A stretch of 64,000 nucleotides of DNA, taken from Anabaena sphaerica FACHB-251 (GTDB taxonomy: Bacteria > Cyanobacteriota > Cyanobacteriia > Cyanobacteriales > Nostocaceae). Positions 1 to 9,687 of this stretch are shown here, one piece after another. The translations under genes and the position numbers were made by a program. The notes under the pieces are model-generated. The model was not told the DNA's origin. It did not search any database and was given only the letters and a program-made list of their open reading frames with translations. The DNA is taken from the NCBI RefSeq assembly GCF_014696825.1, contig NZ_JACJQU010000006.1, positions 232,027-296,026 on the forward strand. The letters are read 5' to 3'. The stretch's first letter is position 1; the number at the start of each line of letters is the position of its first letter.

Positions 1-1040
1 TTACATAAACCAGTAGCGCCGAGAATAAAAGCTAATTTAGCCGGAAATTGAGCAACAGCAGCCAGAGAAAATTCAGGTAATGCCCCTTCCTTGCCACCAC
101 TTTTTGCAGCTTCCTTAGCCTCATTAGCAGCTTGTTCCCCATGATACTGCCTGACAATTTCCCAAGCTAAAAACTCCTGGCGATCGCGCGGGTTTTCTGG
201 CAAGCTATCTAAAGGTAAATCTGTCAACAATTCAAAATACTGTGACAGTAAATTATCTGGCACACCTTGCAGTTTTTGATACTTTTGGGAAGGATGTTCC
301 GACAACCCCACATAATTACCTAAAGACTTAGACATCTTTTGTACACCATCTGTACCAATTAAAATTGGTACTAACAGCCCAAACTGAGGATTGAGACCAA
401 AATGACGTTGCAAATCTCGACCCACAGCAATGTTAAATTTTTGATCAGTTCCCCCTAACTCCACATCAGCCTCAACAGCCACAGAATCAAAGCCCTGCAT
501 TAAAGGATACAGGAACTCATGGAGGAAAATGGGATTCTCTTTCCTATAACGTTCAGCAAAACCTTCCTTGGCTAACATCTGTCCCACCGTCATCGTAGAA
601 AGCAACTCCAGAATTTTTCCCAAATCGAGACGGGAAAGCCATTCCGAGTTATAACGCACCTCCAACCTGCCGGGTGTGTCAAAATCTAAAATAGGACGCA
701 CTTGATCAAGATAAGTTTGGGCATTTTGTGCCACATCAGCCTCAGTCAGTTGACGACGCACATCAGACTTACCCGTTGGATCACCAATCCGAGCCGTAAA
801 ATCACCGATAATTAAAACCGCCTTATGACCAGCATCTTGAAAAGCACGCAGTTTTCTTACTGGTATACTATGACCCAAATGAATATCCGCGCCAGTCGGA
901 TCAATACCCAACTTGATCCTTAAAGGACGGTCAGCATTGAGTAACCGCTTTTCCAAACTTTCAGTTTCACTATCAGCATCATGGGGTTGAGGAAAAATTT
1001 CTGCCACACCACGATGTAGCCAAGAGAAATTTTGCGCCAT
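1..1040 (-). CDS. tyrS: Tyrosyl-tRNA synthetase, 3' end cut by window edge
   Basis: Charges tRNA-Tyr with tyrosine in the cytoplasm. Translation from the ATG at 1038-1040 begins [19 protein letters not shown] and runs open to base 1 (346 codons). The class I signature is present as HLGH, the ATP-loop as KMSKS, and the tyrosine-pocket region contains [14 protein letters not shown]. The HLGH spelling and GDPTGK context fit the TyrS2/TyrZ-type branch. The missing part should hold the C-terminal S4 RNA-binding domain, since the family is about 400 residues long. The gene is divergent from the penicillin-binding protein gene; 173 bases separate the two starts. No in-frame ATG lies just upstream. 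Confidence 0.93.
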   Translation of the reverse strand, partial: MAQNFSWLHRGVAEIFPQPHDADSETESLEKRLLNADRPLRIKLGIDPTGADIHLGHSIPVRKLRAFQDAGHKAVLIIGDFTARIGDPTGKSDVRRQLTEADVAQNAQTYLDQVRPILDFDTPGRLEVRYNSEWLSRLDLGKILELLSTMTVGQMLAKEGFAERYRKENPIFLHEFLYPLMQGFDSVAVEADVELGGTDQKFNIAVGRDLQRHFGLNPQFGLLVPILIGTDGVQKMSKSLGNYVGLSEHPSQKYQKLQGVPDNLLSQYFELLTDLPLDSLPENPRDRQEFLAWEIVRQYHGEQAANEAKEAAKSGGKEGALPEFSLAAVAQFPAKLAFILGATGLC

Positions 1041-1213
1041 ACTATAAGATTCACTATTAACTACACTTTGCACTTTAGAAATTAGGTTGGTAATGTCCAC
1101 TGGCAAATTATCCGTTTTCTGTTCTGCCAAACTACTATAATTGCAAAAAATTAACCGCCTTTTTCCATTCCATCAATTACATTTATATTTACTAGTGAGG
1201 AAGTGAAACCACC

Positions 1214-3136
1214 GTGTCTTCTAGGACTTTTGAAAACAAGCACCCCCAAGACCAGGCTTCATCTGGGTTTGAATTTTTTAAAGGAGTAGGTCAGGTAACT
1301 GGTGCTACTCTCCTATCTCTGACACTGCTGACAAGCTCCATTGTAGCGGGGGGACTGGTCGGACTGGCCATCAGTTTCCGCAACTTGCCAGATGTGAGAC
1401 AGTTACGCAGCTTTTCCCCCACAGAAACTACCCACATATATGACATTAAAGGTAAACTATTAGCAAGTGTCCACGGTGAAGCTAACCGCGAAGTTGTACC
1501 CCTAGATAGAATTTCCCCCAATCTCAAACGGGCTGTACTAGCCAGTGAAGATGGTCACTTCTACAGTCACCACGGCATTAACCCTGCTGGTGTGGGTCGG
1601 GCTGTAGTAGTAAACTTGGTAGCAGGTGGTGTGAAAGAAGGCGGTTCTACCATCACCATGCAGTTGGTAAAAAACCTATTTTTGACTCACAAACGAGCCT
1701 TTACTCGCAAGTTAGCAGAAGCAGTGTTAGCCATTCGACTAGAACAAATTCTTGCCAAAGACGAAATTTTAGAAATGTACCTCAATCAAGTATATTGGGG
1801 TCATAATAACTACGGTGTACAAACAGCGGCTCGCAGTTACTTTAATAAATCATCAGAATTTTTAACTCTGGGTGAGTCAGCCATGATGGCGGGTTTGATC
1901 CAAGCCCCAGAAGAATTTAGCCCTTTTGCGAGTATGAAAAAGGCAAAACAAAAACAAAAAGAAGTGCTGGGGCGGATGCTGGACTTGCAGTGGATCACTC
2001 AAAAAGAATATGATGATGCTCTCAAGCAAGAAATTAAACTAGGTAGAATTAGGTCATTTCAAGGTAGCGCCCTACCTTATATCAGCAATACCGTAGCCCA
2101 AGAATTAGCGAAAAAATTTGGACGTGATGCACTGCTCAAAGGCGGGATGCGTGTGCAAACCACTGTGGATGCCAAATTCCAAATCATGGCAGAAGACACT
2201 GTGAATAAGTGGCATAAAAATTTACTTGGTCAAGGGTTGCGTAAAAACCAAATTGCCTTAGTCGCAATTGACCCCCGCACACATTTTGTTAAGGCATTAG
2301 TCGGTGGTGTAGATTCTAAAGCCAGTGAGTTTAACCGCGCTACCCAAGCTCAAAGACAACCAGGGTCTTCTTTTAAACCTTTTGTTTATTATGCTGCCTT
2401 TGCTACTGGTAAATATGGACCAGACAGCACAGTGATAGATTCCCCAGTGAGCTACCGAGACGGTAACGGGTGGTATTTTCCCAGAAACTATGATGGTGGT
2501 TTTAGCGGCGCAATGTCCATTCGTACTGCTTTATCCCAATCTCGAAATATACCTGTAATTAAGCTTGGTAAAGCTATAGGGATGAATAAAGTAATTGAAA
2601 CCTGCCGGACTTTAGGCATTATGAGTCCGATGGAACCAGTAACATCCTTACCTTTGGGTGCTATTGGTGTCACTCCCCTAGAAATGGCTAGTGCCTACGC
2701 TACTTTTGCTAATTATGGCTGGCAATCGCCGGTAACAGTAATTGCACGAATTACAGATAGCACTGGTAATGTGTTACTCGACAACACACCTAAACCCCAG
2801 CGAGTTCTTGATTCTTGGGCATCAGCAGCAATTATCAATGTAATGGAATCTGTAGTTACCAGTGGTACGGGTAAAGGCGCAGCCCTAAACCGACCATCAG
2901 CAGGAAAAACGGGAACAACTTCCTCAGAAAAAGATATTTGGTATGTGGGTACAGTACCACAACTCACAACTGCTGTCTGGGTGGGAAGAGATGACAACCA
3001 ACAATTATCCAGCGGTGCGACAGGTGGGGGTATGGTTGCTCCCATCTGGCGTGATTTTATGGTCAAAGCCCTCAAGGATGTGCCAGTAGAGAAGTTTAAG
3101 TCACCTTCTCAGTTTCCTCGTCCTAAGTCAAATTAA
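1214..3136 (+). CDS. Class A penicillin-binding protein (PBP1a family), 640 aa
   Basis: Bifunctional peptidoglycan synthase: polymerises glycan strands from lipid II and crosslinks the stem peptides in the periplasm. One N-terminal membrane anchor lies at about residues 28-56. The glycosyltransferase-51 domain follows, with catalytic EDGHFYSHHG at 112-121 and GGSTITMQ near 143-150. The transpeptidase domain has SSFK at 385-388 (nucleophile Ser385), SRN at 443-445 and KTG at 565-567, so both activities look intact. The start is GTG at 1214, about 12 bases after GAGG. Length is normal for a cyanobacterial class A PBP. It stands alone, followed by heptamer repeats. Confidence 0.93.
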   Translation: MSSRTFENKHPQDQASSGFEFFKGVGQVTGATLLSLTLLTSSIVAGGLVGLAISFRNLPDVRQLRSFSPTETTHIYDIKGKLLASVHGEANREVVPLDRISPNLKRAVLASEDGHFYSHHGINPAGVGRAVVVNLVAGGVKEGGSTITMQLVKNLFLTHKRAFTRKLAEAVLAIRLEQILAKDEILEMYLNQVYWGHNNYGVQTAARSYFNKSSEFLTLGESAMMAGLIQAPEEFSPFASMKKAKQKQKEVLGRMLDLQWITQKEYDDALKQEIKLGRIRSFQGSALPYISNTVAQELAKKFGRDALLKGGMRVQTTVDAKFQIMAEDTVNKWHKNLLGQGLRKNQIALVAIDPRTHFVKALVGGVDSKASEFNRATQAQRQPGSSFKPFVYYAAFATGKYGPDSTVIDSPVSYRDGNGWYFPRNYDGGFSGAMSIRTALSQSRNIPVIKLGKAIGMNKVIETCRTLGIMSPMEPVTSLPLGAIGVTPLEMASAYATFANYGWQSPVTVIARITDSTGNVLLDNTPKPQRVLDSWASAAIINVMESVVTSGTGKGAALNRPSAGKTGTTSSEKDIWYVGTVPQLTTAVWVGRDDNQQLSSGATGGGMVAPIWRDFMVKALKDVPVEKFKSPSQFPRPKSN

Positions 3137-3145
3137 AGGAGTCAG

Positions 3146-3223
3146 GTGACAGGTGACAGGTGACAGAAGGCACGAATAATAGAAATATTCTTCCCAGTCC
3201 CCAGTCCCCAGTCCCCAGTCCCT
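3146..3223. repeat. Heptamer tandem repeats (STRR) after PBP gene
   Basis: Two blocks of 7-bp units: about three copies of GGTGACA (3146-3166) and about four copies of CCCAGTC near 3195-3223. They fill the gap between the convergent PBP and DUF1825 genes. Short tandemly repeated heptamers of this kind are known from heterocystous cyanobacteria. Confidence 0.85.
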
Positions 3224-3225
3224 AG

Positions 3226-3549
3226 TCATACCTGTTTTTCCAACTCAGCTTTCATTCTTTGCAGAGTCATATTCATCTGCTCAAACATTTGTTGTGGTGT
3301 GACACCAAACTGATTTAGCTGAGTTTTTAGTTGCTGTACAGTCATTTGCGCCATGAAGTCTTCTGATAGCTCGAAACGCTTCATAAAGATGCGATATCGA
3401 TCCATCATCGCTTCCATTTGCTCAATAAACAGCTTTTTGCCCTCGCGGTCAAATTTGCCGTAGTTATTGCCAAGCGCAATCAGTGCTTGATAATCTTCAA
3501 ACAGCTGTTTGGCTTCGTGCTGAACTATCTCAGAATCAAAGAATCCCAT
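3226..3549 (-). CDS. DUF1825 family protein, 107 aa
   Basis: Small soluble, largely helical protein (MGFFDSEIVQHEAKQLFEDY...) with no membrane segment. The whole sequence matches my memory of the cyanobacterial DUF1825 family. It is rich in charged residues, Met and Gln, with conserved blocks KLFIEQMEAMMDRYRIFMKR and LNQFGVTPQQMFEQM. The function is unknown. It starts at an ATG at 3547-3549 and appears monocistronic, convergent with the PBP gene. The family call is from recall of sequence character. Confidence 0.85.
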   Translation of the reverse strand: MGFFDSEIVQHEAKQLFEDYQALIALGNNYGKFDREGKKLFIEQMEAMMDRYRIFMKRFELSEDFMAQMTVQQLKTQLNQFGVTPQQMFEQMNMTLQRMKAELEKQV

Positions 3550-3682
3550 TTTGCTTATATTTAACTGAGTGCTTGTACTCAGTAACTTAAAGTTTTGCCT
3601 CTAATTCTATTTTAGTCTAGTGAACTAATCTAGAGAACAAGCTTCGCTTGAAGTACGGTTTTTTACCGAAATTTCACTACTT

Positions 3683-3775
3683 GACTGGGGACTGGGGACT
3701 GGAGACTGGGTATTGGGTATTGGGTATTAATCTCCCCTGTTCCCTGTTCCCTGTTCCCTATTCCCTGTTCCCTGA
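3683..3775. repeat. Heptamer tandem repeats, three unit types
   Basis: Consecutive 7-bp arrays: GACTGGG (3683-3710), TATTGGG (3711-3728), then TCCCTGT/TCCCTAT (3735-3774). They end at the stop of the universal stress protein gene. Adjacent arrays differ in unit but keep the 7-bp period. Confidence 0.85.
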
Positions 3776-3776
3776 C

Positions 3777-4184
3777 TTAAGGCACAATCAATACAGGACA
3801 AGGTGAGAGATTAATCACCCGGTTTGTAACACTATCAGTTGATCCCTCCTCAGTCAGTCCTAACCCGCGACAACCCATAATAATTAAATCTGCCCCGATT
3901 TCATCAGCAACATCACAGATAGTAAAAGCAGGTTTACCTTGTCTTTCTATGACTTCAGCGGTGATACCTTGCTGAGAAAATAAGGCTTGGGCATTTTCCA
4001 GCAGTTTAGCAACCGCTTCTGGAGACACCATAGGATCGCCAGCAGGTGCTTCTGGGGCTGGTTCTTCCACTACTGACAGCAATACTAGACGACTAGTAAA
4101 CTGTTGCACAACCTTGGTAACTAGGTCAGCAGCTTCCCGTGCTTCACGACTTTGATCAATTGGAAACAGAACTGTTTTAAACAT
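3777..4184 (-). CDS. Universal stress protein (UspA family), 135 aa
   Basis: Cytoplasmic nucleotide-binding stress protein. It opens MFKTVLFPIDQSREAREAA, the usual first strand and helix with the Asp that contacts nucleotide. It ends with GCRGLGLTEEGSTDSVTNRV and SPCPVLIVP, the ATP-binding G-x2-G-x9-G(S/T) region and last strand typical of ATP-binding Usp proteins. A good ribosome site (GAGGTG) lies just upstream of ATG 4182-4184. The gene is divergent from pgk; about 88 bases between the starts must hold both promoters. Confidence 0.9.
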   Translation of the reverse strand: MFKTVLFPIDQSREAREAADLVTKVVQQFTSRLVLLSVVEEPAPEAPAGDPMVSPEAVAKLLENAQALFSQQGITAEVIERQGKPAFTICDVADEIGADLIIMGCRGLGLTEEGSTDSVTNRVINLSPCPVLIVP

Positions 4185-4272
4185 AAATCACCTCAGCACC
4201 CCGCACTCCGGTAAAATCTTGATGGTTATACTTTCAAAACAATAACAAAAAGGTAATCAGGAGGGTTTGGCT

Positions 4273-5475
4273 GTGTCGAAAAAAAGTTTAGCAAATTTAT
4301 CTGCGGCGGATGTATCTGGTAAACGTGCTTTGGTGCGGGTTGATTTTAACGTGCCTGTGGATGATCAAGGCAACATTACTGACGATACTCGCATTCGGGC
4401 TGCGCTGCCAACAATCAAAGATTTGACGCAGAAGGGAGCTAAGGTCATTCTAGCAAGTCATTTCGGCCGTCCCAAGGGTGTAGATGACAAATTACGTTTA
4501 ACTCCAGTTGCTAAACGCCTTTCTGAGTTGTTAGGGCAAGAAGTTGTCAAGACTGATGACTGCATTGGTGATGATGTGGCTGCTAAGGTTGCAGCTTTGC
4601 AAAATGGCCAAGTGCTGTTACTAGAAAACGTCCGTTTCTACAAAGAAGAAGAAAAGAACGATCCTGAATTTGCTCAAAAATTGGCAGCAAATGCTGATTT
4701 TTATGTAAATGATGCTTTCGGTACTGCTCACCGCGCCCATGCTTCTACTGAGGGTGTAACTAAGTTCCTCAAACCTTCTGTGGCTGGTTATTTGGTTGAG
4801 AAGGAATTGCAATATTTACAAAGTGCAATTGAAGAACCTAAGCGTCCTTTGGCGGCTATTATCGGCGGTTCTAAGGTTTCTAGCAAAATCGGTGTAATTG
4901 AAACTCTGTTAGAAAAGTGCGATAAGCTCATCATTGGCGGTGGGATGATTTTCACCTTCTACAAAGCCCGTGGTTTGAGTGTTGGTAAGTCTTTGGTAGA
5001 AGAAGATAAGCTGGAATTAGCGAAGGCTTTAGAAGCTAAGGCGAAAGAACGTGGTGTGGCTTTGTTGCTTCCTACAGATATTGTCTCCGCAGATAAGTTT
5101 GCTCCTGATGCAAATGCAACCACTGTCAGCATTGAAAATATCCCTGCTGATGGGATGGGTTTAGATATTGGCCCTGATTCTGTGAAGGTTTTCCAAGAGG
5201 CTTTGGCTGATTGTAAAACTGTGATTTGGAATGGGCCTATGGGTGTGTTTGAGTTTGATAAGTTTGCTGCGGGTACTGAAGCGATCGCTCATACTCTAGC
5301 AGAAATTGGCAAAACCGGCACAACTACCATTATCGGTGGTGGTGACTCTGTAGCGGCTGTGGAAAAGGTAGGTTTGGCTGATCAAATGAGCCACATTTCT
5401 ACCGGTGGTGGTGCTAGTTTGGAGTTGTTGGAAGGTAAGGTTTTACCTGGTATTGCAGCTTTAGATGAAGCGTAA
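4273..5475 (+). CDS. pgk: Phosphoglycerate kinase, 400 aa
   Basis: Transfers phosphate between 1,3-bisphosphoglycerate and ADP in glycolysis, and in reverse in the Calvin cycle. Signature blocks: RVDFNVPVD near the N-terminus, [57 protein letters not shown], and the C-terminal [11 protein letters not shown] and [13 protein letters not shown]. Length is standard. I chose GTG at 4273 ([10 protein letters not shown]...) because AGGAGG at 4259-4264 lies 8 bases before it. A TTG at 4267 is in frame but only 2 bases from that site. Confidence 0.96.
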   Translation: MSKKSLANLSAADVSGKRALVRVDFNVPVDDQGNITDDTRIRAALPTIKDLTQKGAKVILASHFGRPKGVDDKLRLTPVAKRLSELLGQEVVKTDDCIGDDVAAKVAALQNGQVLLLENVRFYKEEEKNDPEFAQKLAANADFYVNDAFGTAHRAHASTEGVTKFLKPSVAGYLVEKELQYLQSAIEEPKRPLAAIIGGSKVSSKIGVIETLLEKCDKLIIGGGMIFTFYKARGLSVGKSLVEEDKLELAKALEAKAKERGVALLLPTDIVSADKFAPDANATTVSIENIPADGMGLDIGPDSVKVFQEALADCKTVIWNGPMGVFEFDKFAAGTEAIAHTLAEIGKTGTTTIIGGGDSVAAVEKVGLADQMSHISTGGGASLELLEGKVLPGIAALDEA

Positions 5476-5540
5476 TTATTAATAGGGGTGAAGGATGAAG
5501 AATAAAATCTTTCTTTGTCCTTCATTCCATCAAAGTTTAA

Positions 5541-5969
5541 CTATAGATTTACAGTCCAATCTTCCATTTTTAAATCAGGAACTTTAATAAAATCTTGGTA
5601 ATTTTGAGTTACTAAAATTGCATCATTAACTAAAGCTATGGCAGCTATTCTTAAATCTTGTGTACCTGTATTGATTTTTTGCTGACGCAGTTTTTTAAAG
5701 CACTCACAAGCTGCTTCATTAAAATCTAATAAATTCATCTGACAAAAATAACGTTGGGTTGTTAGTAAATTCTGTTAAGCTCTTGGTAACAATTCTGGTT
5801 TAGTAGCAGATTTACTAATAATTGCTAATCTACCTTTCAATTGTTCTTCAAGTGTGACAGTTGTAATAAATATATTGGAAATTCCCGCAGATTTAGCGCG
5901 TTGAGCAATATTAGAATTGCCGTGTTGAGAAAGAGTCACAATATTAGTATCAAGAATATATCTGCTCAC
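5541..5969 (-). pseudogene. VapC-like PIN-domain toxin broken by an in-frame stop
   Basis: PIN-domain ribonucleases are toxins of type II systems. The first part starts MSRYILDTNIVTL with the first acidic residue Asp7, and Glu41/Glu42 sits in VTLEEQLKG. After LLPRA (codon 64) a TAA stop falls at 5775-5777. Reading straight through in the same frame gives QNLLTTQRYFCQMNLLDF and then the second half with GTQDLRIAAIALVNDAILVTQN, the remaining acidic site and end of the fold. No frameshift is needed: one nonsense substitution separates two good halves. The toxin start lies 5 bases after the stop of the upstream antitoxin-like gene. I infer it is inactive. Confidence 0.85.
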
Positions 5970-5974
5970 GCTGC

Positions 5975-6298
5975 TTAGTTCTCCTCTAAAGAAGATTCAT
6001 AAGCAGCCATTTCTGCATCTAATTCACGGCGATTTTTAGCCATTTCTTCTACAAAATCATCAAAAAGCGGATCGTCTTTGAAAATACCATTAGATTGAAC
6101 TAATGGATGAAAATCTTTTAAAATTTCTTCATGGAGACTTATAGCAGCATCAGTTGTCAATGATGCGAAAATATTTTTCTCCATGTTGTTTTTAGCAACA
6201 TTAATCTGATTAATTTTTTGATCAACAATTCTATCAATCAATGATTCTAAATCTTGTAAAGTCATTTCGGTAATAGATTGATTGTTTAGCATTTTCAC
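5975..6298 (-). CDS. Probable antitoxin partner of the broken PIN toxin, 107 aa
   Basis: Small, acidic, helical protein (ITEMTLQDLESLIDRIVDQKI...), with an acidic tail (ELDAEMAAYESSLEEN). No known antitoxin DNA-binding motif is recognised. Its position directly upstream of the PIN gene, 5 bases apart on the same strand, is the argument for an antitoxin role. The start could be ATG at 6298 or the second Met two codons later (MLNNQSITEM). It is intact although the toxin is not, as expected when toxin activity is lost first. Function is inferred from context only. Confidence 0.6.
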   Translation of the reverse strand: MKMLNNQSITEMTLQDLESLIDRIVDQKINQINVAKNNMEKNIFASLTTDAAISLHEEILKDFHPLVQSNGIFKDDPLFDDFVEEMAKNRRELDAEMAAYESSLEEN

Positions 6299-6456
6299 TA
6301 ACCTCCATAAATAGTTTTTTTGGAAAAATCAACTAAACTCTACTTTATTTTAGCATACATCATTACAAAAGCCTAAACCCTCTAGTAGTAATCAAGAATT
6401 TATTGAGATTATATACATCATGTTATTGTTAGGTAATATTTTTACTATAATTTCGA

Positions 6457-7593
6457 TCAATAAGTAATTGTCCCTAAGCAATCTTTGATAAAATCAATAA
6501 TTATTTTAAAATCCTGAAAATCTTCAGCCTGTCTCCTTTCTTCACAAATATATTTAGAAAACTTCCTTTTTTGAAATTCTTGAATTTGGTTTTCTTCTCC
6601 ATAATCTCCATATTTGGTTTTTGGCAAATAAAATTCTTCTGTGAATAAATGATCAGGAAATAGATTTTCAATACCTTTTTTGACTTTTCGATTTTTTTGT
6701 TGGGGGATTTTTCTGATTTTTAATTGTTCATGATTTTCATCAGATTTATCAGTATCACAGTCATAAATTAATAATACTTTTCTAGTTAAGAATTTAGGGT
6801 TAGAAAGAAGAACATCTCTAGTATTTTTCAAACCACCATCACCAGTATTTATACTTTTTCCTTTACCTATAGAAATTCCTACCCATTCAATATCAACTTG
6901 TGCTAAAATTTCCTTTTCTCCTAATAATTCTAAGGCTGTTTTAATATAAATTGGATCAGTTTCTCCTTCTGTTAAAACTAGAGGTTTAGTACCTTTCTCT
7001 ACCGTAGCTTTGACTTCATCTTTAACTGCGTTGATTTTTTTACAATAGTCATAAAACATCCCTTGACCATGTTCTGACATTAGAAAACTACAGTAATCTT
7101 CCCAAACTTGAACAGACCAATGATCTATTGTTTCTCTAAGATATTGATAGCTAGGATGTTTTTCACCGTAACGTAAACTTAAAAACTCATCAGGATACAT
7201 AACTTCTGTATGAGCAGGTATATTATAGCGTGCCATTATTCTTAATAAATTGATTCCCTCAGATTCCCGCATTATGAGGCGTGCTATTACATAAGATAAG
7301 TGAGCAGGATTAGAGGAGTCAGCAACAATAATAATACAATATCCTCCGGCTAGAGGGTTTGTAAGTCCCTGAAAATAACCTTTTTCAAAGGCATTAATAA
7401 TACCTTGTGCTTGATTGTCTTCATCAAGATTATCAATCCACCAATCAGGTATTTCACTACCATCATAATCTAATAGATAACCCAACCCACACATAATCCA
7501 AAAACTACCAACAATGCTTTGAGGATACTCTTGAAGTAATGATATTGCTCTCATACAGCTACTGATGCCAAGGTTAGGTAGATGCACTGTCAT
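6457..7593 (-). CDS. TOPRIM-domain protein of unknown function, 378 aa
   Basis: The C-terminal half carries a TOPRIM fold: LVLTEGETDPIYIKTALELL with the catalytic-type Glu209, and LLIYDCDTD with Asp278 and Asp280, the DxD pair. TOPRIM domains bind metal and cut or join nucleic acid (primases, topoisomerases, OLD nucleases, RecR). The spelling is closest to OLD-like TOPRIM modules, but there is no ATPase Walker motif. The N-terminal 200 residues (SIVGSFWIMCGLGYLLDYD..., GGYCIIIVADSSNPAHLSYVI) are unrecognised. ATG at 7593 is preceded by AGGA 9 bases earlier; an in-frame TTG lies at 7611. The gene is AT-rich compared with coaBC. A defence or toxin role is possible but unproven. Confidence 0.6.
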   Translation of the reverse strand: MTVHLPNLGISSCMRAISLLQEYPQSIVGSFWIMCGLGYLLDYDGSEIPDWWIDNLDEDNQAQGIINAFEKGYFQGLTNPLAGGYCIIIVADSSNPAHLSYVIARLIMRESEGINLLRIMARYNIPAHTEVMYPDEFLSLRYGEKHPSYQYLRETIDHWSVQVWEDYCSFLMSEHGQGMFYDYCKKINAVKDEVKATVEKGTKPLVLTEGETDPIYIKTALELLGEKEILAQVDIEWVGISIGKGKSINTGDGGLKNTRDVLLSNPKFLTRKVLLIYDCDTDKSDENHEQLKIRKIPQQKNRKVKKGIENLFPDHLFTEEFYLPKTKYGDYGEENQIQEFQKRKFSKYICEERRQAEDFQDFKIIIDFIKDCLGTITY

Positions 7594-7635
7594 TTTCAAA
7601 AGTCCTAGCAAAAATAAAAATGTGATTTTATTCCA

Positions 7636-8847
7636 TTAAACAACAAAATCAAACAAATAATGCGCCATTTCCAACTTAGAACAAGCCGGGATTTCTACCT
7701 CTCTTCCTTCTTTATCTAAAAACACCGCTTGATTATTATCACTCCCAAAACCACTCCCTACTTTATCAATAGGATTCGCTACAATTGCATCTAATTTCTT
7801 TCTTTGCAATTTCTCTTTTGCAGGAGTAATAATATCCCCGGTTTGTGCTGCAAAACCAATTAAATATTGATGGGGTTGTTTACGATTTCCGATTTCAGCA
7901 ACTATATCCGGTACTGGTGCAAGGGGTAAGCTTTCGGGAAGCGATCGCTTGGGCAATTTTTCGGTACTATAATCTTTAGGCTTTACGTCTGCAACTGCGG
8001 CTGACATGATAATGATATCTGCATTGGGTAAACGCTCTAACATTACCTGCTGCATTTGGTCTGCACTAATTACAGAAATTGCTTCCACTCCCAAAGGTAC
8101 ATCCCAACTCGCTGGACAATGCACTAATGTTACCTGTGCGCCTCTATGCAAAGCTGCCTGTGCTAATGCTAATCCCATTTTACCCGTCGAAGGATTGCCA
8201 ATAAACCGCACCGGGTCTAAATATTCTCGCGTTCCCCCAGCACTGATTAAAACCCGCTTCCCGCTTAAATCTCGGTTTCCTTGGGTGTGTAATAAAGATT
8301 GAATATAAACAAATATTTCTGCGGGTTCTGCCATTCTACCAGCACCAATGCGATCGCACGCCAGCAACCCAGACCCCGTACTCATACCACAAAATCTATT
8401 ATCTGTCAATACCTGTCGCCAATTTCTTTGCACCGCTACCTGTTCCCACATATCCGTATTCATTGCCGGTGCTAACAATACGGGACAAGTAGAAGCTAAG
8501 ACACTATTTGTCAGCAAATTATCTGCCATCCCATAAGCTAACTTCGCCAAAGTATTAGCAGTTAAAGGCGCAATGACAATTAAATCAGCCCATTCCCCCA
8601 ACTCAATATGTAAAGGACGCTCATAATTTGGTTGCCAAAAATGATCATCAGTATAAGCTTGATGACGAGATAAAGTAGCAAAAGTCAAAGGTTTGATAAA
8701 CTCTTGAGCAGAATTGGTGAGAATAACTCGTACTTCTACCCCAGATTTAAACAAAGTAGAAACCAACTCACAGACTTTATAGGCTGCAATACCACCGCCT
8801 ATAGCAACGAGAACTTTTTTTGATTGGGGATTTACAGATGATGGCAT
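7636..8847 (-). CDS. coaBC: Bifunctional CoaBC (coenzyme A synthesis), 403 aa
   Basis: Two fused enzymes: 4'-phosphopantothenate-cysteine ligase (CoaB, C-terminal) and phosphopantothenoylcysteine decarboxylase (CoaC, N-terminal, FMN-dependent). CoaC motifs: [11 protein letters not shown] at the start, [20 protein letters not shown] with the active His, PAMNTDMWE, and [13 protein letters not shown]. CoaB motifs: [42 protein letters not shown]. Length matches the family. Twenty-odd bases separate its stop from the TOPRIM gene, on the same strand. The codon pattern is less AT-biased than that neighbour. Confidence 0.95.
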   Translation of the reverse strand: MPSSVNPQSKKVLVAIGGGIAAYKVCELVSTLFKSGVEVRVILTNSAQEFIKPLTFATLSRHQAYTDDHFWQPNYERPLHIELGEWADLIVIAPLTANTLAKLAYGMADNLLTNSVLASTCPVLLAPAMNTDMWEQVAVQRNWRQVLTDNRFCGMSTGSGLLACDRIGAGRMAEPAEIFVYIQSLLHTQGNRDLSGKRVLISAGGTREYLDPVRFIGNPSTGKMGLALAQAALHRGAQVTLVHCPASWDVPLGVEAISVISADQMQQVMLERLPNADIIIMSAAVADVKPKDYSTEKLPKRSLPESLPLAPVPDIVAEIGNRKQPHQYLIGFAAQTGDIITPAKEKLQRKKLDAIVANPIDKVGSGFGSDNNQAVFLDKEGREVEIPACSKLEMAHYLFDFVV

Positions 8848-9330
8848 TTTGTCTGATAGCGTAGCGTGGCGTAAGCCATATCAGGATGTCCAGGATTTAA
8901 GGATTTACAGGATTTTTATTTGAGAATTAATCGATTTGCTTAATATCTATCATTTTGATGATGTCCAATAATCTAGCCAAATATGACCGATTATAGCCAA
9001 AAGCAACCAATTAATTACTTGATTAATTTCTTATACAGCAGATTGCAGATCAATGATGTACAGAATCTAAATTGAAACCTATACACAAAGCCAGTTTCAC
9101 TCCTGACTCCTGACTCCTGCTGTATCATCTGTTGCTCATCTGCCTTTATCTGCGTTTATCTGCGTTTAATTAAGATTAGCAGTTGATCATTTACAACTTT
9201 ATTTGCAATTTGTATTAACTCACCTGAGTGTAGAAAATCGGAAAAATGAATAAAGTGCGTCATATTTATACATTGTGACGCACGCTAAAATACCGTGAGA
9301 TGTTTATTTCCAAGTGAAAATCTAAAATCT
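8848..9330. other. Intergenic region with repeat scraps, no gene seen
   Basis: This 480-base gap has no convincing reading frame. It holds a short palindrome near 8855-8882 (TGATA...TATCA around TGGCGTAAGCCA), a repeat of the word CAGGATTTA near 8890-8915, a doubled CTGACTC (9110-9125) and a doubled TCTGCGTTTA (9150-9170). These are common cyanobacterial intergenic repeats. Confidence 0.6.
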
Positions 9331-9543
9331 CTATGCTTCGTCGTAGGGTTCTAAATCTAAAAGGTGGATATAAGGCTCAACTAATTCTGGACGCTGAAAC
9401 GCGATTGCTCGCAGTAGATGCCAATCATTCAAACCCTCAAAAGCATTGCTGTAATTATCTAATTCCAGACGCGTAGCCAAATCTTCTACATCTGTTGCTG
9501 TCATGGCAGCAATTTCTTTCTTAGAAATGCTTAGAGTTGTCAT
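9331..9543 (-). CDS. Small conserved cyanobacterial protein (DUF2555-like), 70 aa
   Basis: Compact helical protein MTTLSISKKEIAAMTATDVE... with LATRLELDNYSNAFEGLNDW and LLRAIAFQRPELVEPYIHLL. It resembles the cyanobacterial DUF2555 family from memory; the role is unknown. I chose ATG at 9541-9543 because a strong AGGGAGGGG lies 8 bases upstream. An in-frame start 11 codons earlier would read through that ribosome site. Monocistronic, with long gaps on both sides. Confidence 0.75.
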   Translation of the reverse strand: MTTLSISKKEIAAMTATDVEDLATRLELDNYSNAFEGLNDWHLLRAIAFQRPELVEPYIHLLDLEPYDEA

Positions 9544-9687
9544 AATACTTGCCCCTCCCTTTTGCAGCATTCGCATTCAGCTTAAGGTGGAGTTGCGCTA
9601 AAAATCTTCCACCCAATCTATATTACTCATTAGTGGCCATCAAATTTGTAAACATTTTGCTGATTTTCATTCTAAATTGTAAAAAAT

